This document shows positions 23,002 through 32,391 of a stretch of 64,000 nt of DNA, one piece after another. The DNA is from an uncultured Opitutia bacterium (GTDB taxonomy: Bacteria > Verrucomicrobiota > Verrucomicrobiia > Opitutales > Opitutaceae). The position numbers and the translations under genes were made by a program. The stretch covers positions 1 to 64,000 of the forward strand of contig CAIRCN010000020.1 in the NCBI GenBank assembly GCA_903877135.1, read 5' to 3'. Each line of letters opens with the position of its first letter. Within the stretch, counting starts at the first letter, position 1. The notes beneath the pieces were generated by a model that was given only the letters and a program-made list of their open reading frames with translations, was not told the DNA's origin and searched no databases.

Positions 23002-24619
23002 ATGATCAGGCGCAGCCTCGGACACCGTGCGCCATTGCTGTGACTGGTGTTGCCGTTTGCCGGCGGACTCGCGGCGGGACGAGCGGGCGTGGAGTTTGCC
23101 CCCGCATGTCTGCTGGCCGGTGCGCTCGCGGCGGTGCTTCTGGCCGTCTGGGCGGCGGGGCGTGACACACACCACGGGGATGGATGCCGGCGGTTTGCGC
23201 CGCGATGTTTTTGGCCGGCACGGCCAGCTACATCCTACACCGGCAACGGCTGCCGGCTTGGGACGCTTTACCGCCGCGCGAGGCGCGCGTGGCTTTGCGG
23301 TTGGACCGCGTGTTTCCCCAGGCGGACGTGAAGCGCGCCGCGGGACTCGCGACAGTCGTGCGCACAGAAGGGCACTTGGGCGACCTGGCCGGACAGCGGC
23401 TGTATTTCTCGCTGACGCTGGGCAAAGGGGAGCCGCCGCCAGTGCGCAGCGCCATCGTGTCCGCCGTCGGCGTGCTAATGACGCTGCCAACAAATCCGCC
23501 AGCCGACACGTTCGACAGCTACCTCGCCAACGCGGGGATGAACTTCCGGCTCTCACGCGGTCGGAGCCTCGCCGTGGAGCGGCCCCCGACGCGCTACCAT
23601 GCATTTCTGGAGCGCATGGCGGTGAAGTTGAACACGCTGCTGAGCGCGGGCTTAGCGGTGAAGCGGCCGGCGCTGGCGGCGGTATATCGCGCGATGATGC
23701 TCGGGCAGAAACACGACCTGAGCGACGAGCAGGACACGTTGTTCATGCATAGCGGGACGATGCACCTATTTGCGATCAACGGGCTCCACATCGGCGTGGT
23801 GGCGGCGGCATTGCACGCACTGCTGGCGGTGCTGCGTTGTCCGCGGCCGGTGACAGCACTCGTGACCCTCGCGGTGTTGTGACTGGATGTGGATGCGACC
23901 GGCGCGACGCCGTCGGCGGTACGGGCGTTCATCCTCGTGACGTGTTACGAGACGGCGTTCGTGCTATGACGGCCCGGCAACGGGATCGCGGCGCTCGCGG
24001 CGGCGGCGCTCATCGTGCTGCTGGTGGAGCCGATGGCGCTGTTCAGCGCAAGTTTTCAGATGAGTTACGGCGTGGTGTTGGCGATTTTGAGTTTCGGACT
24101 GCCGCTAGCCTACTGGTTGGCAGCGCAATTCACGCCGTTCCGGAATTTGCCCGAAGTGACGTGGGCGTGGTGGCAGAAAATGCTCGCGACGGCGCTGCGG
24201 TGGTTCTGGCCGGTGCTGGGAATCGGGCTGGCGGCGGCATTGGTGAGCACGGTGACCGGGCCCGAGTTTTTTCGCGTGTGGGCGCCAGCGGGATTGGTCT
24301 CGAATCTCGTGATCGTGGCGGGGTTCGCAGCGGTGGCGGCGGGGCTCGTGGGCGCAACGGGGCTCGGCACCTTGTTCAATCACGCGGCGATCGTCATCCT
24401 GTGGGCATCGATGCGCTCGTGCAGCTCGGCGTACGGGTGCCAGGTGCGTGGTGGGCGGCAAACTGGCGCGCGCCGTGGGTGGCTTCGGTTACGCTGGCGT
24501 TATTGTTGGCGGCCTTGCTTGCAAGCTATGCGGGCGGATGGAGGAAGGCGCGCGGGGGTTGGTGGCCGCCGTTTGCGGTGGCGACACTCGGGTTGCTTTT
24601 GGGCATGAAGTTTGGATAA
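23002..24619 (+). pseudogene. comEC: comEC/rec2 competence channel, multiply disrupted
   Basis: Pieces of one ComEC-type DNA-uptake channel lie in order across three frames. They are an N-terminal membrane part (LPFAGGLAAGRAG), the OB-like DUF4131 part (RLPAWDALPPREARVALRL), the signature HSGTMHLFAINGLHIGVV (about 23748-23800), LDVDATGATPSAVRAF, and late membrane helices ending LLLGMKFG. In-frame TGA occurs at 23041 and 23880 (both where tryptophan is expected) and near 23967. Frame changes occur near 23160 and 24412. The C-terminal metallo-beta-lactamase domain is absent. Natural transformation through this copy is not possible. Confidence 0.85.
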
Positions 24620-24644
24620 ACTGCCCGACACTCTCAAACATGCC

Positions 24645-24935
24645 ATGAAAAGCGCCTACGAACTCGCGATGGAACGTCTCGCCAAATCCGATCCAGACTC
24701 GGCCCGGCCCCTGACGGCCGAGCAAAAGACCCGGCTCGCGGAGGTCGACCGTGTTTATCAGGGCAAACTCGCCGAGCGGGAGATTTTCCTGAAGAAGCAA
24801 CTCAACGATGCGCTCGCCGACCAGAAGTCCGACGAGGTAAAAAAAATCCAGCAGCAGCTCGCCAACGAGCGCGCCCGGATCGAGGAAGAACGCGAGGACG
24901 AGAAGGAACGGGTCCGGCGCGCGGCGCGTGCCTGA
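24645..24935 (+). CDS. Small charged coiled-coil protein, unknown function
   Basis: A 96-residue highly charged protein (MKSAYELAMERL...) predicted as a long coiled coil: AEREIFLKKQLNDALADQ and VKKIQQQLANERARIEEERE. It has no signal peptide. I recall similar small proteins in related bacteria, but none with a known role. Start ATG 24645 is chosen; a TTG at 24612 is in frame. It is followed by a 7-base tandem repeat. Confidence 0.65.
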   Translation: MKSAYELAMERLAKSDPDSARPLTAEQKTRLAEVDRVYQGKLAEREIFLKKQLNDALADQKSDEVKKIQQQLANERARIEEEREDEKERVRRAARA

Positions 24936-24939
24936 AAGC

Positions 24940-24967
24940 TCCAAGGTCCAAAATCCAAGATCCAAAG
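24940..24967. repeat. Four tandem copies of a 7-mer, TCCAARR
   Basis: TCCAAGG, TCCAAAA, TCCAAGA and TCCAAAG follow each other without gaps between two convergent genes. Probably a dispersed heptanucleotide repeat. Confidence 0.75.
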
Positions 24968-25006
24968 CTGTCTGCTCAGCGGTGAACTCGTTCGGGCGCT
25001 TTGTCG

Positions 25007-25777
25007 TCAGGCGAACTCGAAGTCCGCCACCAGCGCGTGGTGGTCCGAAGCGAGGGTTGGCACGACGGCATGGCTGATGGTGCGCAGCGGAGCGTTATAA
25101 AAAATATGATCGAGCACGAAGGGGCGGCGGCGCCACGTGATCTCCGTCTGTTGAACCGTGCTGTAACCCTTCTCGGCAAACTGCGCAACGAGCGGCTGGT
25201 GATTGCTGACGTTAAAGTCACCCGTTAGGATCGTTGGGCCGCGCGAGGCGCCGAGCTGCTTGGCGACGAGGTTGCGCTGGGAGAGATTCGCGGCGCTGCT
25301 TGTGCCAAGCATGAAAAAAGCGAGCAGGTGCGTGTTAAAGAGCTGCACCTCGCGGCCAAGAACCGTGGTTTTCGCGCCGATCATCACGCGGTCGGTCGGC
25401 GTCTTCTTTTCACCGAAAAAATCGAACTCGATCGGAGGTGATGGCAGATCGAGCCGCAGTCGGTCGCGAAGCGGGGTGCGGGAGAAAATAGCCAGCCCAA
25501 TGCCAAAAGGCAGCTCTCGTGGATCGGCCTTCGGGTAGGAAAACCAACTGTCGTAGTCCGCCAGTTCGGTGCACAGCCTAGAGTAATTGGGCGGCGGATC
25601 GGCTTGTGCGCCGCCCTCCTGCGCATGCTCGACCTCCTGCAATAACATGATGTCGGCGTTGTGCTGCCGGATCTCCGCGAGCGTCGCGTTCAGCCGGATG
25701 GGTGCGCGGTCCGGATAGGTCTCGTCCCAGATCTGACCGAACTGCATGTTGAATTGAAGCACACGAAAGCTGTTCAT
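25007..25777 (-). CDS. Endonuclease/exonuclease/phosphatase (EEP) family protein
   Basis: A 256-residue EEP-fold protein with the family's catalytic set: N10 (LQFNMQF), E48 (LLQEVEH), D and N in LTGDFNVSN (about 190-198) and SDHHAL near the C-terminus. The family includes exonuclease III, sphingomyelinases and phosphodiesterases; the substrate cannot be chosen from sequence. No signal peptide is present with start ATG 25777, which matches the family start. Confidence 0.85.
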   Translation of the reverse strand: MNSFRVLQFNMQFGQIWDETYPDRAPIRLNATLAEIRQHNADIMLLQEVEHAQEGGAQADPPPNYSRLCTELADYDSWFSYPKADPRELPFGIGLAIFSRTPLRDRLRLDLPSPPIEFDFFGEKKTPTDRVMIGAKTTVLGREVQLFNTHLLAFFMLGTSSAANLSQRNLVAKQLGASRGPTILTGDFNVSNHQPLVAQFAEKGYSTVQQTEITWRRRPFVLDHIFYNAPLRTISHAVVPTLASDHHALVADFEFA

Positions 25778-25787
25778 TGGGCCAGCG

Positions 25788-26348
25788 TCAGGGTTGTGCA
25801 GACTTTCTAGCATTCACCGAGACAACCGGGGCATCGGTCACCGGGGTGCGGTTACGTTGAAAAACAAACCGGTTCAACCGGGCAAACAATCCCTGTTTCT
25901 CGATCACGGGATATCGGCCGGGGTTGATGGCAGTGGCGCACCGCAGACTGTCCTGATATTTTGTGACTAGCGGGGGGCTCGCCATGCGGTCCTTCGTATC
26001 AAACGAAGAAACGCGGTGCGCGAGTGTGTTCATCGGCAGAGTCCGCACAGCGGGCTGCTGCGCGACCGCCGGCAGAACGGTTTTCGGCCGTGGCTCGCTC
26101 ACCGCAAGGGGTGAGCGGCGGTCGGCGACGGACGCCGGTTTCATCGGCATGGCGGGGTAATCGACCCGGTGGGTCTGCAGGGATTCAGCCTGCTCCTTCG
26201 CGCGAACTTCGGGACGAATCGTGGGCTCGACCGCAAACGGTTCGTTGCGTTGCGCGTAGTCGACCGTGTTGCTAGTACCGAATACAGGCATGGGCGAGGC
26301 ACCTACGAAAAATGCGACCATCGCGGTGATGCTGCGAAAGGACTTCAT
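25788..26348 (-). CDS. Secreted protein of unknown function
   Basis: A 186-residue protein with a signal peptide (hydrophobic 6-20, likely cut near VFG/TS). The rest is low-complexity, proline- and basic-rich, without a recognised domain. The stretch VSSFDTKDRMASPPLVTKYQDSL (split here only by the linker) appears the most ordered part. Start ATG 26348 is chosen over the upstream ATG 26360. It lies 10 bases before the EEP gene on the same strand. Confidence 0.6.
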   Translation of the reverse strand: MKSFRSITAMVAFFVGASPMPVFGTSNTVDYAQRNEPFAVEPTIRPEVRAKEQAESLQTHRVDYPAMPMKPASVADRRSPLAVSEPRPKTVLPAVAQQPAVRTLPMNTLAHRVSSFDTKDRMASPPLVTKYQDSLRCATAINPGRYPVIEKQGLFARLNRFVFQRNRTPVTDAPVVSVNARKSAQP

Positions 26349-26398
26349 GGGGCGAAGCAAAAGAAGCGCAGCATCAACTTTGCGGCAAACCTATTCCC

Positions 26399-27745
26399 TC
26401 ACTCCGGCTCGGCGGTGCCTTCAGCTACCCAGTCGCGCGCCTCGGGAACTTGCCTGAAAAACTCCCGCAGGGCGGCGCCCAAGTGCTCGGCATAGCGGAA
26501 GTGCGCGCCCATGCCCGTGCGGAGCTCAGCCTCGTAGATGAACTTGTCGGCGTGCGTGCTGTGCTCGAACGGCGTCTGCGCGCCGAGGAGCAACGAATAG
26601 ACGTAGGCGGGCGAACCGCGGCGCATGAGCTCGCGGGTGAGTTCGAGCTGCCGACTGAGAAGCGCGGCGTGCGGGGCGCGGTCGATCTCGGACGGCAGGT
26701 AAAAACCGGCTTGGATCAGCGGTGTAAAGCGGTGGCCCGTGCGGTGGCGATTGAGGTCGCGGAGCTCGGCGAGCGCCAAGTTGTTCCACGCGAAACTCAC
26801 CCGCATGCGCCGCGTGGCAGTGCCCTGGTAGCCGTAGCGGTTGGTGCGATGGCTCAACGCCTCAGCGACCGACTGAGTTTCCGTCAACCACGGTGGCGTG
26901 GCGCGGTCGACGTGCACCCAGACCTCGTCGGCCAGCTGGGCTGACGAGAGGCGCTCAAGCCCAAGAAGGAGCGAGGTTGCGAGTTCCTGCGCGGCCTGTG
27001 CCTCGCAGGATTTGTCCGCCGCGCTGTGCCGCATCAGCCGCGGCGACTGCTTGAGCAATTCGTTGCGAATGAGCTTCGCGGCGGCGCGGGCCTCGGGCTG
27101 CGGGAGCGAGTCGAGCTGCTTGACCATCGCCGCCCACATGCGCGAGGACTGAACGAGGCCGAGGTTGGTGCGCGTGGCGAGGGGAATGAAATAGCGGGCG
27201 CGGTCGAGGGCGTAGTTCTTGCGTAATCGCGTGACGACGGCGGCGTTCGCGCCGTGCGGCAAGCGCACGAGCGTGGGGTTGGCGGTCGCAATCGCGTCGA
27301 GCCGCGTATACTCGGCGTGGTAGGCGGCAAACGCCGCCGCCAACACCTCATGCCACTCGTCCGCGAGATCGTCCGGGACGCCGGTTTCGGCAGCCGTGGG
27401 CAGGTTGGCCGCGTCCATTGTGATGTAGCGCGTGCTCGACTCCTGGCCGTCGGCCATGGTCGCAATCTCAAAAATTTTATACGCGAGCCACATCGAGACG
27501 CCGTCGAGTGCGATGGCGAGGCCGCCGGTAAGCCCGCCAATGGAAGCGTGACCGTAATCGACGAATTTCAGGATGCGGTCGATGGAGGCGTCGGGATTGG
27601 CTAGATCGACCTTTGCGAGGATGGACGCGATGCCCTCGTTACTGCGCGAATAGCGGGCAAGCACGGACGCGAGCAACTCGGGGGTGACTTTGGGCAGATC
27701 GGCCGCAGTCAGCGGTGGAACAATGGCAAGTCCGGTGATTCTCAT
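26399..27745 (-). CDS. Two-domain ThyX-like (FAD-dependent thymidylate synthase) protein
   Basis: A 448-residue protein built from two ThyX-like halves. In the first, HASIGGLTGGLAIALDGVS is followed by QESSTRY, the serine end of the ThyX motif, but the RHR part is replaced. In the second, LRDLNRHRTGHRF carries the RHR but lacks the usual serine. ThyX is normally about 220-260 residues and active as a tetramer; here the parts of one site seem shared between halves. It may make dTMP from dUMP using folate and FAD, or have diverged. Divergent from the YXWXGXW gene, 134 bases apart. Confidence 0.75.
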   Translation of the reverse strand: MRITGLAIVPPLTAADLPKVTPELLASVLARYSRSNEGIASILAKVDLANPDASIDRILKFVDYGHASIGGLTGGLAIALDGVSMWLAYKIFEIATMADGQESSTRYITMDAANLPTAAETGVPDDLADEWHEVLAAAFAAYHAEYTRLDAIATANPTLVRLPHGANAAVVTRLRKNYALDRARYFIPLATRTNLGLVQSSRMWAAMVKQLDSLPQPEARAAAKLIRNELLKQSPRLMRHSAADKSCEAQAAQELATSLLLGLERLSSAQLADEVWVHVDRATPPWLTETQSVAEALSHRTNRYGYQGTATRRMRVSFAWNNLALAELRDLNRHRTGHRFTPLIQAGFYLPSEIDRAPHAALLSRQLELTRELMRRGSPAYVYSLLLGAQTPFEHSTHADKFIYEAELRTGMGAHFRYAEHLGAALREFFRQVPEARDWVAEGTAEPE

Positions 27746-27879
27746 GCGTGCTGCCATGCACTGAGGCAGCATTCCCCGGCAGAAACAATTTTCTTTTGCA
27801 CTGGTCACAGAGTCGGACAGTCCCGCGGCTCTGTAACCCGGCTGCCATGCAGGCGTCTGACAATCAAAACACTTCCCTC

Positions 27880-28488
27880 ATGAAATCCAAAGTCGTCCTT
27901 TTCTGCGTCGCCCTGCTCGGCGGCGCGTTTTCCGCCCAAGCCGGCACACAAGTCGGCCTGAGCCTCAACATCGGCGTGCCCGCCCCCATCGTCGTGCGGC
28001 AGGAACCGCCGCGTCCGGTTTTGGAACAGGTTATGGCCGCCCCTGGACCTGGTTTTGTTTGGGTCGCAGGCCATTATTCCTGGATGGAGGGCCGTTGGGT
28101 TTGGGTGCGCGGCTCGTGGGTGCTACCACCCCAACCCGGCGCTTTTTGGGTCACCGGACGCTGGGAGCGCCACCACCGCACCTGGATGGAGGGACACTGG
28201 GAGGTGCCGGTGCAAGTGGTCGCAACCGCCCCCATGTCGCCACCGCCGCTCGGCACCACCGAAATTTATGTCGAGGCCGCCCCGCCACTGCCGCAGAGTG
28301 ATGTGATCTCCGTGGCACCCGCGCCGGATTACGTCTGGATCGGCGGCTATTGGGGCTGGAATATGGGTCGGCATGTGTGGATCGCCGGACACTGGGAGCG
28401 TCCGCCGCATGGCTTTCATGGGTGGGTCGCGCCGCGCTGGGAGCGGCGGGGGCGCGGTTATGTGTTCGTGCGTGGTTTCTGGCGGTAA
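27880..28488 (+). CDS. Secreted YXWXGXW-repeat protein
   Basis: A 202-residue protein with a signal peptide (about 1-22, cut after SAQA) and at least six aromatic repeats of the form [FY]-x-W-x-x-G-x-W: FVWVAGHYSW, WVWVRGSW, AFWVTGRWE, YVWIGGYWGW, HVWIAGHWERP and a final YVFVRGFWR. Family members are exported proteins of unknown role in Gram-negative bacteria. Start ATG 27880 is chosen because it begins the signal peptide. Confidence 0.85.
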   Translation: MKSKVVLFCVALLGGAFSAQAGTQVGLSLNIGVPAPIVVRQEPPRPVLEQVMAAPGPGFVWVAGHYSWMEGRWVWVRGSWVLPPQPGAFWVTGRWERHHRTWMEGHWEVPVQVVATAPMSPPPLGTTEIYVEAAPPLPQSDVISVAPAPDYVWIGGYWGWNMGRHVWIAGHWERPPHGFHGWVAPRWERRGRGYVFVRGFWR

Positions 28489-28575
28489 GCCGGTGCCATA
28501 GCGCCGGAGCGAACCCACCGGCGCACTCGACAGACGGCGAGCCGAGGGTTACCTTTACTGCACTGGATTTTTTTC

Positions 28576-29844
28576 GTGAAACACGTGTTTGCAGTTCTCC
28601 TGGCGGGCGGCGAGGGCAAGCGGCTGGAGCCTCTGACCAAGTATCGGGCCAAGCCCGCCGTGACGTTTGGCGGCATTTACCGGCTGATCGATTTCACGCT
28701 GTCCAACTGCATCAACTCCGACATCCGCAAAGTCGGCGTGTTGATGCAGACAAAATCCACGTCACTTAACCGCCACCTGCATCTGGCGTGGAACATATAC
28801 CGGCCCGAGCTTGGCGAGCATATTTTCCCCATTCATCCCGCGCTCAGCCGGGACGGCGACCTGTTTCACGGCACCGCGGACGCGGTGTTCCAGAACCTGC
28901 GCATGATCGAGGGCGACATTACCGAAGTGCTGATCGTGGCGGGCGACCACATCTACAAGATGGATTACTCGAAAATGGTGCGCCATCACCGTGCGCACCA
29001 TGCCGAGACGACGGTGGCGGTGACCGAGGTGGAACGGTCGCGAGCCCATGAATTCGGAATTGTGGAGACGGACGCCGAGGGGCGCATCGTGGGTTTCCAG
29101 GAGAAGCCCGAGATGGCCAGGCCGTCGGTGCGCCACCCAGACATGGCGCTGGCCTCGATGGGCGTTTATGTGTTCGACCGCGAACGGCTGATGGCGGCGT
29201 TGTCGCCGGAGGCCATGGCGAAAGGTGACGTGGATTTCGGCAAAAACATTCTGCCGAAACTCATCCACGACCACCGTGTGATGGCCTACGACTTCGTGGA
29301 CGAAAACAAAAAGTTGTCTGTTTATTGGCGGGACGTGGGGACGCTCGAGGCGTTTTACGAGGCGAACATGGACCTTGTGGGAGTGGACCCCCTCTTCAAT
29401 CTCTACGACCCCAAATGGCGGGTGCGCACGCACCACTCTGCCGACCCGCCGGCGAAATTCGTCTTTGCGGATGATACGCCGGGCGGGCGCTGCGGTAAGG
29501 CTGTGGATTCCATCGTGTCGCCAGGCTGCATCATCAGCGGCGGGCGGCTTAACCGCTGCGTACTGTCACCCCGGGTCTGCGTGCACAGTTGGGCACAGGT
29601 GGAGGAATCCGTCCTGATGGACGGCGTGGAAATTGGGCGTCATTGTAAGATCCGCCGTGCCATCCTTGACAAGGGCGTGGTGATCCCTCCTCACTCGGTG
29701 ATTGGTTATGATTTGGAGCAGGACCGGGCGCGTTTCACGGTGACTGAGTCCGGCATCGTGGTGATTCCGAAATACGCGCACGTGGCTAACCCCGCAGGCA
29801 TCGTCTGCCTGACGCACACCCTGCCGGAACCACACAAGGCCTGA
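28576..29844 (+). CDS. glgC: Glucose-1-phosphate adenylyltransferase
   Basis: A 422-residue enzyme that makes ADP-glucose from glucose-1-phosphate and ATP, the committed step of glycogen synthesis. Motifs are the N-terminal VLLAGGEGKRLEPLT nucleotide loop, KPAVTFGGIYRLIDF, the GDHIYKMDY metal site, FGIVETD substrate region, and a C-terminal beta-helix (CVLSPRVCVHSWAQVEESVLMD). The start is GTG 28576. No other glg gene is nearby. Confidence 0.95.
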   Translation: MKHVFAVLLAGGEGKRLEPLTKYRAKPAVTFGGIYRLIDFTLSNCINSDIRKVGVLMQTKSTSLNRHLHLAWNIYRPELGEHIFPIHPALSRDGDLFHGTADAVFQNLRMIEGDITEVLIVAGDHIYKMDYSKMVRHHRAHHAETTVAVTEVERSRAHEFGIVETDAEGRIVGFQEKPEMARPSVRHPDMALASMGVYVFDRERLMAALSPEAMAKGDVDFGKNILPKLIHDHRVMAYDFVDENKKLSVYWRDVGTLEAFYEANMDLVGVDPLFNLYDPKWRVRTHHSADPPAKFVFADDTPGGRCGKAVDSIVSPGCIISGGRLNRCVLSPRVCVHSWAQVEESVLMDGVEIGRHCKIRRAILDKGVVIPPHSVIGYDLEQDRARFTVTESGIVVIPKYAHVANPAGIVCLTHTLPEPHKA

Positions 29845-29926
29845 CGGTTCGGTGGAAGGGTTGCATGGGATGACGTGGCACCGACGGCGCCGTTCCCGGG
29901 TTTCTCAAGCAACTGAACCCGTCCCC

Positions 29927-30583
29927 TCAGACGGCCGGCTTGGCGCGCAATTTCACCCACAGCTTGGTCAGCACCCGGGCGCCTTCAAAGCGATTTTCCG
30001 TGCCCGCCCGCAGCCGGCGCAGGTTGCTGCGGTGCGTAAAGATGATGAAGGCTGCGATTGCCACGGCCGCCACGACCCACGTCAGCCGGTGTGGCTCGGG
30101 GGCGAACAGCGCCGCCACCGGAATCAGCGCCACGCCAGCCAGCATCGAGCCGAGCCCAACGAATCCGGTGGTGGTCAGCACCAGCAGCACGACCCCGACC
30201 ATGAAAGCCACCGCGGCGGGCCAGAGCACCAGCAACACTCCCACCACCGCTCCCACGCCCTTTCCCCCGCGAAATCCAAAATACAGCGGCCAGACGTGGC
30301 CGACCGCGGCGGCGGCACCAGTTAGCAAAGCGATGTGCAGGGCATGGCCGCGGTCAGCGATCCCATACCCACCCAGCCACGCCGCGAGCGCGGATTTGCC
30401 TATGTCGACCAGGGCGACACTGAACGCAAACCAGAAGCCCTGCGTGCGAAAGGCGTTCGTGCCGCCGGCATTCCCGCTACCCTGCTGGCGAATATCGACG
30501 CCGCGCAGCCGGCCCAGCAGCAAGCTGCCCGAGATCGATCCGAGCAAATATCCCGACAGGATTCTGGCGATGTCCCATATCAT
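29927..30583 (-). CDS. plsY: Acyl-phosphate:glycerol-3-phosphate acyltransferase
   Basis: A 218-residue membrane enzyme with about five membrane segments. The three PlsY motifs are visible: SGNAGGTNAFRTQG (36-49), GHVWPLYFGFRGGKGVG (about 95-111) and the late THRSNLRRLRAGTENRF. It transfers the acyl group of acyl-phosphate to glycerol-3-phosphate to start phospholipid synthesis. Its start overlaps the stop of the FakA-FakB fusion gene by 4 bases, which links acyl-phosphate production with its use. Confidence 0.95.
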   Translation of the reverse strand: MIWDIARILSGYLLGSISGSLLLGRLRGVDIRQQGSGNAGGTNAFRTQGFWFAFSVALVDIGKSALAAWLGGYGIADRGHALHIALLTGAAAAVGHVWPLYFGFRGGKGVGAVVGVLLVLWPAAVAFMVGVVLLVLTTTGFVGLGSMLAGVALIPVAALFAPEPHRLTWVVAAVAIAAFIIFTHRSNLRRLRAGTENRFEGARVLTKLWVKLRAKPAV

Positions 30584-32391
30584 GGCAAAGGTGGTTCGTA
30601 GTCTTGCACTCCCAGCACCAGCGAGCCTGGCCCGGCGTGAGCGCCGATGGCAACGCCTGTTTCGACCAGCCAGATGCGGTCAATCCCGCGCACACTGGCC
30701 AGCAAAGCCCTCTTCATCCGCTCCGCGTCTCCAGCGCAGTCGCAATGCCCCACCATCAGCCGGTAGCGGCGCGCGGGATCGAGTTGGCGAGCAATTTTGC
30801 GGGCAAACCGCTCCGGCAAATTGTCCCGCCCCCACAACCCGCCCGCCAGTCCAAGTCGGCCGCCCGGTCGGCTGCGCAACATGAGCGAAACCCGCAGTAG
30901 GCGTGTCAGCGGCAACGCCACCCGCGGCACCCGCCCACCGCGCACCGCATACCGGATGTCGCGGATGACACCAAACAGCAACGTCCGGGCCCGCATGCGC
31001 TCCAGCCCCGCGAGGATTTTCGGAGTGTCGAGCCCGGCCAGCGCCGCCTCCGCTGCCCAGATAGCCAGCAGTCCTTGACCGGTCGCTGCCTGCTCGCTGT
31101 CGAACACGCTCACGCGCTGTGGATCAGCTCGCCCTGCGGCGCTCGCCGCCGATTGAAACGTGCCCGACAATTTCCGCGCCACTGAGACATCGATCACACG
31201 TTCGTGCTGCGACAGTAGAAACTCGAACATCCGCCGGAAGTCTCCCGGCGGCGGTTGCGACGTGCGCGGCAGCACTGGGCCGGTGCGCATCGCCTCGTAG
31301 AATTCGGACCCCGAGATCGTGACTCCATCCACGAAATCGCGCCCGCCGATCGAGACCCGCTGCGGCACCAGATGGAGGTTCAGCCGCTCCACCGTCTCAA
31401 CCGGCAGGTCAGCCCCGGAGTCGGTGACAATCGCCACTTGGCAGCGCCGCGCCTCCGCCGCCGGCGAGGGCGCGAGGGTGTCTTCCGTCTCAGCCTGTGA
31501 CACCACGCCGAACCGCGCCGCCGTCGCGAAGAACGGTGCGGGATCGTCGAGATGGGCATAGAGTCGCACTTGGTCGCGTAAACCGGCCAGCACAGCATGG
31601 GAAAGCGGCAGCACGCACAGCGCCGCCTTCAGTGCGGCGCGATCCACGACACTGGCACTGACCACGCAGTGGGCGAAGTATCGATGACCGGCGGCACTCG
31701 TGCTGCCATCGAAAGCGTCCACACCGGCCGTCGCGAGTTCCTGGGGCAGTTCTTCGCGCACAACCCCACGTCCGCGCGCGATGTAGTCAGCCATGCCCTC
31801 CAGCAGTTCGACAAACCCGCGCGCGCCGGCGTCGACCACTCCGGCCGAACGCAAGACCTTGAGTTGCTCGGGCGTTCGGCGCAGCGCTTCGCGGGTCCGC
31901 TCCAAGGCGCGCTGGAACCCCACGCGGAGGTCACTTCCTCCCGCATCGGCCTGCGTTTGCATTTCCTCCGCAAAGGCCCGCATCACGCTCAGGATTGTGC
32001 CCTCGCGCGGCTCGGTGACAGCCGCGCGCGCCCGCGCCGACCCGCCGAAGGCGGCATGGGCCATAACCGCCAGCGTCAGGGGCCGACCGGGGGGCAGAGT
32101 CTCGGCAACCCCCTGAAAAAAATGCGCCAGAATCGCGCCGGAATTACCCCGCGCACCGTCACTCGCCTCCACCGCCGCGCACCGAAATATCTCGTCCGCG
32201 CTGGCGAACCGCGTCGTGCGCAGTCCTTGCAGCACCGCACCAAGCGTGAAGGCGAGGTTGGTGCCGGTGTCGCCATCGGGCACGGGAAATACATTGATGC
32301 GGTTGATCTCGTCGCGTTGCGCCACCATGCGCTGGATACCGGCGATAAGCGCCTGGCGCAACCCCTGGGTCGGGAGATGCTGGGCGCTCAT
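30580..32391 (-). CDS. FakA-FakB fusion: DAK2-type fatty acid kinase joined to DegV fatty-acid-binding domain
   Basis: A 603-residue protein. Residues 8-200 are a DhaL/DAK2 kinase domain with the Mg-ATP motif VFPVPDGDTGTN (34-45). Residues about 225-300 resemble the FakA middle domain (HAVLAGLRDQVRLYAHLDDP). Residues 313-600 are a DegV/FakB domain: VTDSGADLP, PRTSQPPPGDF, KLSGTFQSA and the acyl-phosphate-site GAHAGPGSLVLG. In Firmicutes FakB presents a fatty acid to FakA for phosphorylation; PlsY then uses the product. Here the chain is fused and overlaps plsY. Confidence 0.88.
   Translation of the reverse strand: MSAQHLPTQGLRQALIAGIQRMVAQRDEINRINVFPVPDGDTGTNLAFTLGAVLQGLRTTRFASADEIFRCAAVEASDGARGNSGAILAHFFQGVAETLPPGRPLTLAVMAHAAFGGSARARAAVTEPREGTILSVMRAFAEEMQTQADAGGSDLRVGFQRALERTREALRRTPEQLKVLRSAGVVDAGARGFVELLEGMADYIARGRGVVREELPQELATAGVDAFDGSTSAAGHRYFAHCVVSASVVDRAALKAALCVLPLSHAVLAGLRDQVRLYAHLDDPAPFFATAARFGVVSQAETEDTLAPSPAAEARRCQVAIVTDSGADLPVETVERLNLHLVPQRVSIGGRDFVDGVTISGSEFYEAMRTGPVLPRTSQPPPGDFRRMFEFLLSQHERVIDVSVARKLSGTFQSAASAAGRADPQRVSVFDSEQAATGQGLLAIWAAEAALAGLDTPKILAGLERMRARTLLFGVIRDIRYAVRGGRVPRVALPLTRLLRVSLMLRSRPGGRLGLAGGLWGRDNLPERFARKIARQLDPARRYRLMVGHCDCAGDAERMKRALLASVRGIDRIWLVETGVAIGAHAGPGSLVLGVQDYEPPLP

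Noticed and set aside
23002-24619. TGA read as tryptophan in comEC
   Set aside because: TGA ends many intact genes here (for example the MalG-type permease and the histidine kinase), and comEC also carries frameshifts.
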